A DNA stretch of 64,000 nt, taken from Rotaria sordida (lineage: Eukaryota > Rotifera > Eurotatoria > Philodinida > Philodinidae). A model generated the notes under the pieces. It saw nothing but the letters and a program-made list of their open reading frames with translations. It searched no databases and was not told where the DNA came from. Position numbers and translations under genes: made by a program. Positions 48,846 through 59,719 of the stretch are shown piece by piece. Numbering within the stretch: position 1 is the stretch's first letter; every line of letters begins with the position of its first letter. The stretch spans positions 142,448 through 206,447 of the forward strand of contig CAJNOL010000107.1 of NCBI GenBank assembly GCA_905250125.1, in the 5' to 3' direction.

Positions 48846-51125
48846 GTGGCTGTCAAAATTATCCAACCAGTAGGTTATTTGAGTTCGTATATATCTCTAA
48901 AATTAAATAAGATAAAATGACCTGTTTTCCATCAGATTACAGCACATAGTCTTTAGTATACTGGCAAAAAATTTCAGATCAATACATTGAATGGTTAAGT
49001 TTTTATTAACGATACAAACATAGAATGTCGTTTTTCATTCTTACAAAATTATCGAACGGCCCATCTTTACAAATTGTTACGCCTTCGTTCTGAGTTGAAA
49101 CTTTCTTTATAATACATGATTCAGTAGGGCAACATGCACTCTATGTAAGAAGTACTTATTATCTTATCCTTCCTTTGAGCATGGGTTTAACAAAAACAAC
49201 GTTTGTCTTTTATCTATACCGGAAATTTTCAAAAAAGAAGGAAACAAGAGATACTTTTTTGATATGTTGTTTAACTAGTTTTATTATTCGATATCTCATT
49301 AGCAAAAGCACTATAAATTACATCAGATATTCTATTCAAATAGACATTTCATATTGAAAAATTGTATTGGTCGGTTTCTATGTACACACCAATCATAGAT
49401 AGGTGTTCTTTTATGATCTCATTCAGGCATTGAAGGAAGAATTAAAAAAATTATTTTAACAGTACAGATTTGTGGGTATCTTATTCCGTACTAAACTCTT
49501 ATATTTTTGAAATCGAAACCGATTATATTGCATTGTTACGCTATAAATATCAAGAATAAGAAGCTTATTGTTGTTCTTGCAATAACGTAAGAGCAGATCT
49601 AATTAAATATGTAGTTAATTCTTGTACATCACGTCTGTGTAGATAGAGAATGAAATTGAAAACAATGTGCTATATTAAATTTCATTTAATACATCTTTGT
49701 TTTTTTGGTAAGACACATATAGACGATATAATTGCTTTTGATTTCAAATAGAAGAGCTTTGTACATAAAGAGATTGCCTACAAATTTATGCTGTTAAAAA
49801 AAATTTTTATATTTTCTTTAATGCGTGAATGAGATCGTACAAGTAAGTCTGCCTGTGATTGATTTATACATATAGGAGATCATTAAAACAATTTTTCAGC
49901 ATGAAATATGTATTTAAATAGAATATTTGGTGCAATTTATAGTATTCGTACTAACAATATATTGAACAAGTGCCTTTTGTTTTCTTTTTCTTGAACATTT
50001 CCTATCAGAGGTGTCGCATGGGTGGGTTAACCCGTCGGGTTGGAGCTTCCAATGGTTAGCTTCTAACCCAATCCGGTGGGTTGGGTCGACATTTGAAAAA
50101 TCTCAAAATCCACCCACCCACCCAATTTCAGATTCAAACCCTGTCCGGTTGCCCAGGGTTGACCATTGAATGAACCCATGAAATTAACTCTGTTTCTATA
50201 GAATAATTATAGAAAATTTTATTTAATGAAGCTGTCGTTACGATATGGCGTATGTGATTCATCAGTGCCTTAATTTTCTTTGGTCGGTTGATCGAATGTA
50301 AATTCGATATAAGTTATATGAAATTTACATTCTGAAATGTCAAATCAACTCCGACGACAGAGAGAATAAAGAGTAAAAAGACAATAACTTATTTTCTCTT
50401 TATTTCCTCCGTCGTCGGAGTGTGGGTGTGGGTGCTGATGTTCTATTTTCTAGCTACACCCACACCCACCACGGTGAAGATTATCTTTTTATCCATATGA
50501 AAATAAAAATAATATCTATTATTGTATATCCTATAAAATGATTTTTCATTTTATTAACAATTTATACAGCGGAATTTGAACTTGCATTTCTCTTAATAAT
50601 ACTTAATGAAAAATTCAAATATTATAAAACCCAGGGCTAACCCAATGGATTATCCAATGGGTAGGGTTAAGCTGCTCAACCCAACCCTGTAACCCATGGG
50701 TTAATAAAAAAAAAATAGTTGAACTGATTTCCACCCAATCAACTACCGACTATGGGTTGGGTTACCCATGGGTTAAAAAAAAACAAAAAACGGCAACTCT
50801 GTTTCCTATATAGGTCAGAAAATTTGGCCCGCGAGGAGGAGTGCACAGATAATCTCGCTTGGCTATGTTCCTGCTAGAATCATGTATCATAAGGAAAATT
50901 TCAACTTAGAACAGGCGCGTAAAAATTTACAGAAAAAAAGTGATTTGATCATTTTGAAGAGATGATAAAAACGGCAATCGATTAACTTAACATTTCCCAT
51001 CATTATACTAAAGACTATCGGTTGTAATCTGATGAAAAGTAAATCATTCTAGCTCATCTAATTTTTGAGATATACATAAAATAAAATAAAATAATTTACT
51101 GATTGGATAATTTTGTCAATCACTA
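48846..51125. mobile_element. Tc1/mariner-type element with long inverted repeats, carrying a nested element
   Basis: Left end CAGTGGCTGTCAAAATTATC, right end in complement TAGTGATTGACAAAATTATC, both flanked by TA (48844-48845 and 51126-51127). The inverted similarity continues inward for about 330 bp, for example CATCAGATTACA, AGTCTTTAGTATA, and GAGTTGAAA followed by ATACATGATTC. TA target and CAGTG-type ends are typical of the Tc1/mariner group. No intact transposase frame is visible in the 1.5 kb left after removing the nested insertion. The right end lies 17 bp beyond the ALG5 stop codon. Confidence 0.85.
50006..50801. mobile_element. hAT-type non-autonomous element nested in the Tc1/mariner-type element
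   Basis: Left end CAGAGGTGTCGCATGGG, right end in complement CAGAGTTGCCG. An exact 8-bp duplication TTTCCTAT flanks it (49998-50005 and 50802-50809). The interior is full of GGGTTAACCC/ACCCATGGGTT words and three nested hairpins. No transposase. Length 796 bp. It splits the older Tc1/mariner-type element, so it inserted later. Confidence 0.93.
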
Positions 51126-51144
51126 TACATATATGGACGTTTGC

Positions 51145-53755
51145 TTAATCTTGTTTACGATCAATTGTCCAAATTCCTAATGTATAACGAAGCCAAATAG
51201 CTAATATATCAATTCCCATTTGTAATGAAGCAGTAAATGGATCGAGTTTTGAACCTGGAATTTCATGCCAATTAACATCAATTTCAATAATAGGAATGTT
51301 TAATTTTTCTGCAATATATAAAAGTTCAACATCAAATGCCCTTTAATAAAAAAAAATTTTTTTATCATAATTATTTTTGTTTTGATTTTATTCATTCTTA
51401 CCATCGTTCAACATGCATTCGTGAGAAAAGTTTTTCGGCAGCTTGACGTGAAAATAATTTAAAACCACATTGAGTATCACGAATAGATTTCACAGCAAAT
51501 AACCAAACTTCAAGATGAAATACATACATAAGTAATGTACGAAATGCTGATCTCTATTTCAAAAAAAAACAAAAAACAAAATTATTTCTTCTTATTAATC
51601 AATCAAAAATTTTACTTGTGCTACAGACTCTTTTTCTAAATGTCGTCGTGAACCACAAACAACAACATCATTATTCTAAATTAAATAAATATCAAATCAT
51701 CAAAAGGACGTTGTTTTTGTTTTGCTTACTTTCATCGCCATTAAAGCACTTTTTTCAAGTTTAGTAAAATCACTAAATTTCGTTGCACCATCTGCATCAG
51801 CAAATAAAATCCATTGACCTCGAGCACTTAATACACCCTAATAGATAAAACAAAAAAAAAGAAATTAATTATAGACATCATATATCAAACATTCTATCTC
51901 ACCATTCGAACAGCACCACCTTTACCTCGATTTGCATCTAAAGTTAATACACGAACTATATCTGTTCCATATTGAATACTATAGTTCAACGCAACCTAAA
52001 TGTATAAATAATAATTCATTATTGAAAACTATAGGTCTTACTTCACTAGTTTTATCAGGACTTCCATCATCAACGATAATCAATTCATAGGTAAACGATG
52101 AATCATTTGCCTAATAGAAAAAAAAAATTGTACATTTCAGTCATCATTTTAAATCAAATATTTGTATTTCGCAAATAGATGTTCCGATGTTTTTCTGAAT
52201 AATTTTTCATAGGAACACCATAGAGAACTGCGATTTTCACCATTCAAGAGAGAAGATTCACGACCATAGAAGTATTTCGAAATTTGATTAGTCGGCAATT
52301 GATCAATTAGGTGAGTTCTTCGAAAATGATATTCTGAAGCTATTTCTCTTTCGATTTATGCATGGCCGACTTTCTTAGCTTGTTTCGCTCGAGAGTTATA
52401 AGACTTGTCCTTTTTGGGTGGTTGCGGGTCAATTGACTGAAACTAGAGGTGCTCAGAAAAGTTTTTATAATTCTCGAATGAAACAAGCTTGAAATACCGG
52501 CCTTGTGTAGATCGAAAGAGAAATATCTTCAAAATATTATTTTCGAAAAACTCACCTATTGATCAATTGCTGACTAATCAAATTTCGATACACTTCAATG
52601 GCCGTGAATCTTCTCTCTTGAATGGTGAAAACCGCAGGTCTCTATAATACTCGTGTCAAAAGCTATTCAAAAATACTTGAACACGTTATTCTTTGAAATG
52701 CATAGCAGCAGTATTTATAAAACCTATACCAACCCTAAGATGGTGAAAAAAGTGTAATAAGAATGTCTTTTTTGTTTTTTTTTCTTTCTATAATGTTAAG
52801 TAGTTAGCTTAAATTCAGATAGTTGTTTTAATAGTCGATCGAGTTTTCTTTAACTAAGAATTCGAAAAAAAAAATCGGACACAGTAGGTTTCAGATTCGA
52901 GAAGACTTTGTCGGAGCTATTTTTTAACAATACCATTTTAAAGAGAAAAAAATGAACAGTTGCTGCATTTTTTATGATTCTTCCTTAAAAAGTTAAAAAT
53001 ATCACAAAAACTCGAAGAAAAGGTGCTTTTTAGTCAGTTTTAGTCTTCTCGGACCTGAAAATTGCTTTGTCCGGTTTTTTTAAGAAACTTTGTCATGATA
53101 GTTCATGAATGGAATCTTGGTAAAAGAAAACTCCATTGGCTATGAAAATTATTATTTGGATTTGAGCTAATTGCTTAATATTAACGAAAAACAATGTACT
53201 TTATTGTTAAACTTTTTTCCATCATTTTAGAATTAGAAGAAGTTCTTGTCTATGAATAGAACTACTATATATGATTATCATATTTCATGAGCAATTTGAA
53301 GTCAAGTAGCTTTCTCAACTTAGAGGCTTTGTTAATTCGATATAGAATTCATCGACATACCTGACGTCGTTCTAGATAGTCCATTGTATCTTTAATCATA
53401 GCTGGTACTAAATAGATAAGAAATAAATTTCATTGAAAAAGTTTTTAAAAAAATTTTTGTTTTATTTTTACATCGATCTACTTCTTTATAAGCAGGAATA
53501 ATAACAGAAAGATATTTGGAATGCGGATCTTTGAGTGATGGAAATGATTTTCGTGATTTTGTTTTTGGATCTTGAAAATATTTTTCATTATCACTTCGAG
53601 AATTCATGTTAAACGAACGTAACAAACAAATTATCTAAATAAATTAGATTTTTAACTTTATTTTCAAGTTAATCAAAATTATATTAACTTACAGATAGAA
53701 CAACTAATCCCACAGGTGTAAGTACAATGAAAAGTAAACATAATTGTTCAATCAT
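51145..53755 (-). CDS. ALG5: dolichyl-phosphate beta-glucosyltransferase
   Basis: Transfers glucose from UDP-glucose to dolichyl phosphate at the ER membrane, making the donor for the terminal glucoses of the N-glycan precursor. Nine exons: 53693-53755, 53472-53634, 53361-53407, 52042-52110, 51903-51995, 51730-51837, 51616-51675, 51402-51553, 51145-51340; sum 951 nt, 316 aa, near the family length. An N-terminal membrane anchor (MIEQLCLLFIVLTPVGLVVL) precedes the GT2 domain: LSVIIPAYKE, IIVDDGSPDKT, DANRGKGGAVRMG, LFADADGATK (DAD metal site), CGSRRHLE, DTQCGFKLF and VNWHEIPGSKL. All catalytic motifs are intact. Intron 3 (52111-53360) carries two palindromes, and the stop lies 17 bp from a transposon end. 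Confidence 0.97.
52180..52690. repeat. 0.5-kb imperfect palindrome in ALG5 intron
   Basis: TTCAAGAGAGAAGATTCACG at 52243-52262 pairs with CGTGAATCTTCTCTCTTGAA at 52603-52622, 20 of 20. Paired blocks continue through ATCGAAAGAGAAAT and its partner. The centre is near 52432. This is the best-preserved palindrome of the window. Confidence 0.85.
52868..53080. repeat. 0.2-kb imperfect palindrome in ALG5 intron
   Basis: AAAAAATCGGACACAG pairs with CTTTGTCCGGTTTTTT, and CGAGAAGACT at 52898 with AGTCTTCTCG at 53042. The centre is near 52975. It is immediately beside the previous palindrome but unrelated in sequence. Confidence 0.7.
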
Positions 53756-55069
53756 CTGGAAAAAAATATACATATAAATGTAATTTAAAAACGAAGTGTT
53801 CCTAGATGTTTTTCCATAATCAGATATTATTTATAAGTAAATATATTCAAAAACCACTATAAGTTATTTTTTTTTTTGTATGAAAATCTGATGAAATAGC
53901 AGCTATTGAAAACTTTATGCCAGATGGGCATTCTTTGATTAGTTTGTTACTTTTAACCAATCAAATTTTAAAGCAAGCAACATCTATCGTATGAATTTGT
54001 TTATTTAATATTATAACTCGAATTATATAGAACGGAATGTCTCTTTTTTCATTTGATGGTATAAAAAATTCAAGTTTTGTACAAAATATAAATAAAATCA
54101 ATGAAACTATATCTACCAAAATAACATGTTGTCAATAAAAGAATTTATTAAGAAGAAAGTATTCAAGTATGAACTCTCTCCTAACTGAAAACTATTCATT
54201 TGAATTGAAATATTTTCAACTATAGAACAAAGTGTGACTCTATTTCAAGGTCGAGATAGTGACAGCATTTATTATTCGTTGAGAATGTCGTATAAAGAAG
54301 TAATACTGCATATGACAAATTAAAGATATGAGCTTAGAAGTTTTTTCTCTATCATCAGAAAACAAAGAGGTATAGTAATGAAACATAAATGCCAATAATT
54401 CAATTCATCTGAGAAATAATTATGAAATCAAGTAGGATTCATTTTTGATAATATACATTTTCATATTGTACGCTTTTATTATCAAATAAAATACAACCGT
54501 ATTGCTTACGGAATAATGATTCTTGTTTTTTTGTTTATTTATTTTCTTTGATACTGCTCTTTAAAAGGATATCAATATAAAAATGTGTCTGTTGTAGAAA
54601 GAAAGTAAAACTTCCATAAAAAAATAGAGAAAAATAGTATTGTTTTATTTTTCGATTACTGAAATAGAAAATTTTCAAATAACTGATTACACTAACAATT
54701 GAAAGGATCTCGAAATAAAAAGAAGCCTGTCATTTTGAAATAAATTGAATATAACTGTATGACCAGTGTGGAGGTCGTAGGGACGATGCTCCCACCGAGA
54801 ATCGGGTTGATTCTTCCGATGTTTTAAAACATCTCTCCGGAAGAGAAAATCTCGATAAAACAATATGCATGACTAAAGCTTGGTCTTTTACTTTTGGTTT
54901 CAAAATAATTGAATTTATTTAACTAATCAAACAAATTCGCATTATATTTAATGCATTCATCTTACGCTATTTTCAGAACTTAATATTTTTATCAAAAAAA
55001 TTTTTTTTTCATATTGCACAATTTATTGAGAAAAAAAAGAAAATTTCATAATTCTTTTTTTCAATTATT
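53756..55069. other. intergenic with GC-rich structured island
   Basis: Region between the ALG5 start and the stop of the thioredoxin-like gene. AT-rich except for 54761-54853, listed separately. No coding gene recognised. Confidence 0.6.
54761..54853. ncRNA. unidentified structured RNA candidate, five tandem hairpins
   Basis: A roughly 50% GC island in very AT-rich sequence. On the plus strand it reads as consecutive stem-loops: GACC/GGTC (54761-54776), GGGA/TCCC (54780-54793), AGAATC/GATTCT with loop GGGTT (54798-54814), CTTCCG/CGGAAG (54813-54843) enclosing GATGTTTT/AAAACATC, and GAGA/TCTC (54843-54853). It does not resemble tRNA, 5S, spliceosomal RNAs or hammerhead cores that I can recall. 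A TATAA lies just upstream at about 54750. The strand is unknown. Confidence 0.35.
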
Positions 55070-55926
55070 TCAAAAACATTTATTGCCAAGTTTTAAATTA
55101 AAACATCGACAACCAACATTTTTAATACAATGTTCACCAGGTAAACAACATTGAGTTTTATGTGGAGCATAAGTACATTCTGTTTGATCAGGTGGACAAG
55201 TTTTTACTTTAGATGGTGCAACTCCATTTGATGCTAAAATTGGATCAATAACAGATTGCCAATCGGCGAGTGACCATGATGCATCTGCACTCACAACTAC
55301 ACCATTGATAAGAAATGTTGCTGTACCAACAACATCTAAATATTAAAAACAAATCAAAAATAAAACTTTTTTTTCTCGCATTAATTTAAATTACTTCTTG
55401 AACAACCATATTTCCATGAAATACGTGTTTCATCATTTATATCATCACTAGCCATTCCTGCTAAAAATTGATCTTTTGTTACTATACTAAGTTGATCAAC
55501 AAACGTTGCAAGTGAATCAACAACTTGTGGCATAGTCATGGTTTTTGTGGCATCATTATACCATTTTTCTTGATTTTCAAATACTTTAGTTACATATAGA
55601 AAAATAGAATCTAAATTTCGATTTGTAACATTAGCAATAACATGTACGCCTTGAGATGCGACAAATGAATTTGTATGATAAGGAAGTGGAAATGTATGAA
55701 AACGAAAATGAATTTTTGTGCCATATGATTGAATAACTTGTAAAACAGTTGGCCAAGCAGCTTTACAATCTGGACAAAGTGGATCTAAAAACATTTCGAC
55801 AACAACATGTGCATCAGCTGGACCACCAACTCCATATCCATCTGGATGAGATGGTATAGGTACTTGTGCCGATGTAAAACCAACAAGAATTACACCAAGT
55901 AATGCAAATATAGTTGTAAACTCCAT
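55070..55926 (-). CDS. secreted thioredoxin-fold (DsbA-like) protein with Cys-rich C-terminal tail
   Basis: Two exons, 55395-55926 and 55070-55335, 798 nt, 265 aa. The start is chosen at the ATG that opens a clear signal peptide (MEFTTIFALLGVILVGFTSA), although the frame is open further upstream to 56214. After it comes a thioredoxin fold with an active-site-type LDPLCPDCKAAW (CPDC, about residues 50-60) and a DsbA-like helical insertion. GTATFLINGVVV is the cis-Pro-side strand, but the usual Pro is Ala or Thr here (VGTATF). The last 45 residues hold ten cysteines (CPPDQTEC, QCC, GEHC, GCRC, KCF), a knottin-like tail. Probable role is thiol oxidation in the secretory pathway or outside the cell (inference). 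Confidence 0.8.
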
Positions 55927-58892
55927 TTTGTTATTTGGTTGACGATTCTTAATGTTAAATCTCAGTATGCTTTTTCGATTATATATTTGTCGATTCTTAT
56001 ATACAAGAGATAAGATAAATATAAAATGATAATGTTCGCACATCATCATGACAAGCATGATGGTAGGGTTTTTTTGCCTTATCAGACTATTAACATGTCT
56101 TTTTCGCAAATAGATGTAAAAGTAACAACACTCTTTTGAAATAATTGACATACATTCATAGAGGGTACAAGTTCTATTTTGTCTGTCCTCATTCAATAGT
56201 GGCCATTCTAGCAACGAAAGTTTTGAGGAGACTGAAATTTAAATTTTTCTCAAAGGCATCATATATGGAAGCTTGAGTATTGCATCAATTGACAGAGCAT
56301 TACGAACTTCAAATTAGTGTAAGATTTTTTATTGAATGTGTTACTCAAAACAATTTAGAAAAAGCTCAAATTTTTTTTGTCCATTACCTTCCACACAGTG
56401 GGCAACGACGTGGACATTAAATGACAAAAATAAAAGTAAGCTTTTTCAAGATTTGAATAGTAACTGAATAAAAAAAAAAAAGAAGTTAATATTTCTATGA
56501 AAAAAATTCATTTTTGACAGAAAATAAGTCATATTTATGTGCTTGATAGAGATTACCCATTGTGTGCCATTTACTAACTATTCCATTTTCGTATTGGTAT
56601 TTGTGAAAAAAGTCGTCTGAAATTATAACGATTATTCTTTGCTTGAAAAAAGCATAGACATAACAATCAACTAGAACGATAGAGGTGCTATCCTTTAGAT
56701 TGTTCAACTATTTATTGTTAGCAGCTAATTGGTACTCCCTTTGATTTTGAAATAATAGATAAGTTTGTTTTTTTTTTCATATATTTTTACTTTAAATTTT
56801 GCTAATAAGAAAACGAAAACAAACTACGAATGTTGAATAGCAAACGCGCTTTTCTTAATAACTGACAGCAAAGAAGATTAGTCATTGCTCTTCAGCCATT
56901 AAATCTTAGTTAATTGGTCTTCAATTCCTTTGAACAAAGTCATAGAGTATCATACAGTCAGTCTTCGAGAGATGGAAGCTAATTTACGATCATGTTATTA
57001 ATCTTGATTCGGCAGCAACCTTTGAAGATCGCTTATTGTCACAGAATAGAAAGTTTAAAATAGAGTATCGCAGAATTAAATTCCATCGACTTCGAAAAAC
57101 TATGAAAATTCTTTTTAACCAGCATATCCATCAAGTAGCTCCACAAATTGATCATATAGATTTAATTGCGATATTTTTCAATCATAGCAACTCATCTAAA
57201 GAATTCCAATAGTGGCTTGAATAAAAAAAATTGTTTCCAACTAAGATTTGAGAGAAACAAACTCTACACCGTATTCCAAAAATTCCAGGATCTCTAGAAA
57301 ATCTCAAACATGGTTTTTCAGCGCCGAGAAGTCGAGTATAAAACCATTTTTGATTAAAGCCATCGATGCAATAGAAGATCCTAGGTCTTCTATTATGTTC
57401 CTCAAAAAAGTCATTTTTTTCTTATCTCAACGGTGTAAGTTTTATAAACAACTCTTTTTATGCTGATTATGTTGTTACTAACATTTATTTCAATTTTTCA
57501 CGCTAATACAAGTAACAAAAACAGTTTATATTCTACTATTAAAGAATATTTCATAAAACGACTATCTTTATTATAAAATGTACTAAATCACACAAAATAC
57601 GATTACTTGATACTTCAAAGTAGGCACATTTTTCACAGGAGAAAAGAACTTCAACGTCAGAAAGAACAGAAAAATATTTTTGAAATAAAGATTAGAAATA
57701 AACATGTAGAAACAAAAAGTATAAACATGATACTAAAACTAAAAAAAAAAACAACTATTAGAGGACGGTCTTCTATTCTGTGTTTTGTGTCGTTGATTCA
57801 AAGGGATCCTCTATTATGGGGGGAGGGTCTTCTAATGTGTTCAGGGCTTTACTTGTATTCATAGAATAAAAGTGAAATCAATATCATTTTTCATATTTAA
57901 TATAATTAATTTCTAAACTCTTATTCATAAAATCTACTACTGTTTATTTACACATCATGTAAAATCAAATGAAATAATTCAATGAAAAATATATGATCAA
58001 TAAAAATGAAAAAGATAAAATACACTATTAGACTTTTCTTACATCATCTAATTCAAAACACATACAGTCATTTGTTATTATTATCGGAACAAACAAGTTC
58101 AAGATTCAAACAACGTAAAAACAAAATGCTAGTTACATGAGATATCTGTTTAAAATAATAAAAATTGATAAAACATAGCTATGAACAATATATTAAGATT
58201 TATTGAGACATATTATCGTTGTTCAAATTCTATCATTGGCTCTAAACAAATAGAATAAAAGAAAAAAAAAACAAAAACCTCCATATACATACATATAGAT
58301 GAAGTATGAAAATCAATGAGAAAAATATAAAATTTCGAAACGATGGTTATTGCATGACAACAATATAAATAAGAAAAACATTCGAAATTAAGATGTAAAG
58401 AAAACAAATGAATGAAATAGTCGAATGATAAAAAGTCAATAAGAACTATTCGATTTATTCGGCTATTTTATCTATGTATGAAGATGAGAGAATATTAAAA
58501 TGAAATATAATTGAATGACATCTATAGAAATAGGTAACAAATGATTTGACACATAATTTTCTATTTTAGATAAAAACAAGAATAGAATGAAACAAAAAAA
58601 TAAAAAGTAATGAGAGATAATGCCAAGTCAACAAACACATTACTTTAAAAAGTGATACGAATGAAAAATTCAAAAAAATAAAAATAAAATCAATTTGTGT
58701 TAAATTAGAATATATTCCAAAAAAACAATATTAATTATTTATTTCATAAGAAGAAAAAAAAATGATTGTATCATTTTCATAGAATAGATGTCCAATGATA
58801 ACTAAATATTCAATTTTATATAAAATAGACGGCAAAAGAAAAGAGAACTATTTTCTTTATCGAAAATGCATAAACAAAAAAAGTTTCACTTA
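55927..58892. other. intergenic / outer rDNA spacer, no gene seen
   Basis: AT-rich sequence between the thioredoxin-like gene and the rDNA spacer repeats. The word GGTCTTCTA recurs near 57383, 57768 and 57828. No open frame with recognisable features. Confidence 0.55.
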
Positions 58893-59088
58893 ACTTCATG
58901 TATAATACGAAAACGGAGGCAAGAAAAAGAAATAGCTGAATATAATAAATCGAATAAGCAAAACGATTGATTACACTTCATATATAATATNNNNNNNNNN
59001 TGACTCAACTTCATATATAATATGAAACTGAAGGAAAGAAAAAGAAATAGCTGAATGTAATAGATCGAATAAGCAAATCGATTAACTC
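58893..59088 (+). repeat. 82-bp tandem repeat of the rDNA spacer, interrupted by assembly gap
   Basis: Unit begins ACTTCATATATAATATGAAA and contains AGAAAAAGAAATAGCTGAAT and AATCGAATAAGCAAA. Starts at 58893, 58975 (cut by the gap) and 59007. Copies either side of the gap differ at several positions. This suggests rDNA intergenic-spacer subrepeats collapsed in assembly. Confidence 0.8.
58991..59000. other. assembly gap (10 N)
   Basis: Placeholder gap inside the tandem repeat. The sequence on its right, including all rDNA, is joined to the protein-coding part only across this gap. Confidence 0.95.
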
Positions 59089-59719
59089 ATTTCTCGTTAT
59101 ATATGAAACAAACTCTGAGTATGCGATTCCGATATAACAATTTTTGTACAGATTCGATTGACTCAACAATGGTCTAGTTTCTCGAGGATGATGTTGTGAT
59201 GAAGTGATTGTTCAGCTAGTACTACTGTGTTGATACAGTTGATTAGCAATGTGAAAGAAATTATATATGATGAAAAAGAAAAGTTTGTCAAAGCTACTTT
59301 GTCAACTTTTCAAATAATTATATATAAATATATCACATAAAAATGAACGAATTACAAATAAATGACATCACAAATGGCAAAGAAGTGAATGCGGTTGAAA
59401 ATGTTTCAACTTACGCACACACATATATAAACTAACATCTTGTTGATCAATTTTCAATAATTGATCATATGTTGATAGTTTGGGCTTGAATGCTTGTAAA
59501 TGAGTTGCATTAAGAACAGGAATGAATTTATTCCTATGATGTGGGTTGGTTTTGTTTCGTCTCGATGAAACAACGAATTGATATATACATTCTTTGTATA
59601 TAAAAAATAATAAACACTGGTCATAATGAAGTGATTTTATTTGACTTGTTGTGAAGAAAAAAAAGCATATACATATATCTATATTTTATGTATATGCATA
59701 TATATATATATAACGAAGC
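59089..59719 (+). other. rDNA spacer / presumed 5' ETS
   Basis: AT-rich sequence directly before the 18S gene, with a dyad near 59440-59480 (TTGATCA ... TGATCA). The rRNA promoter should lie here but cannot be pinpointed. Confidence 0.5.

Noticed and set aside
48846..51125. Intact transposase in the Tc1/mariner-type element
   Set aside because: I looked for a DDE-type frame on both strands between the inverted repeats; only short frames without recognisable motifs are present.
54761..54853. Known RNA identity (tRNA, 5S, U1/U2/U4/U5/U6/U12, hammerhead, bdelloid spliced leader)
   Set aside because: None of the conserved core sequences I remember for these classes is present on either strand.
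55927..56214. 96-residue N-terminal extension of the thioredoxin-like protein
   Set aside because: The frame is open by chance; the signal peptide begins cleanly at the ATG at 55926.
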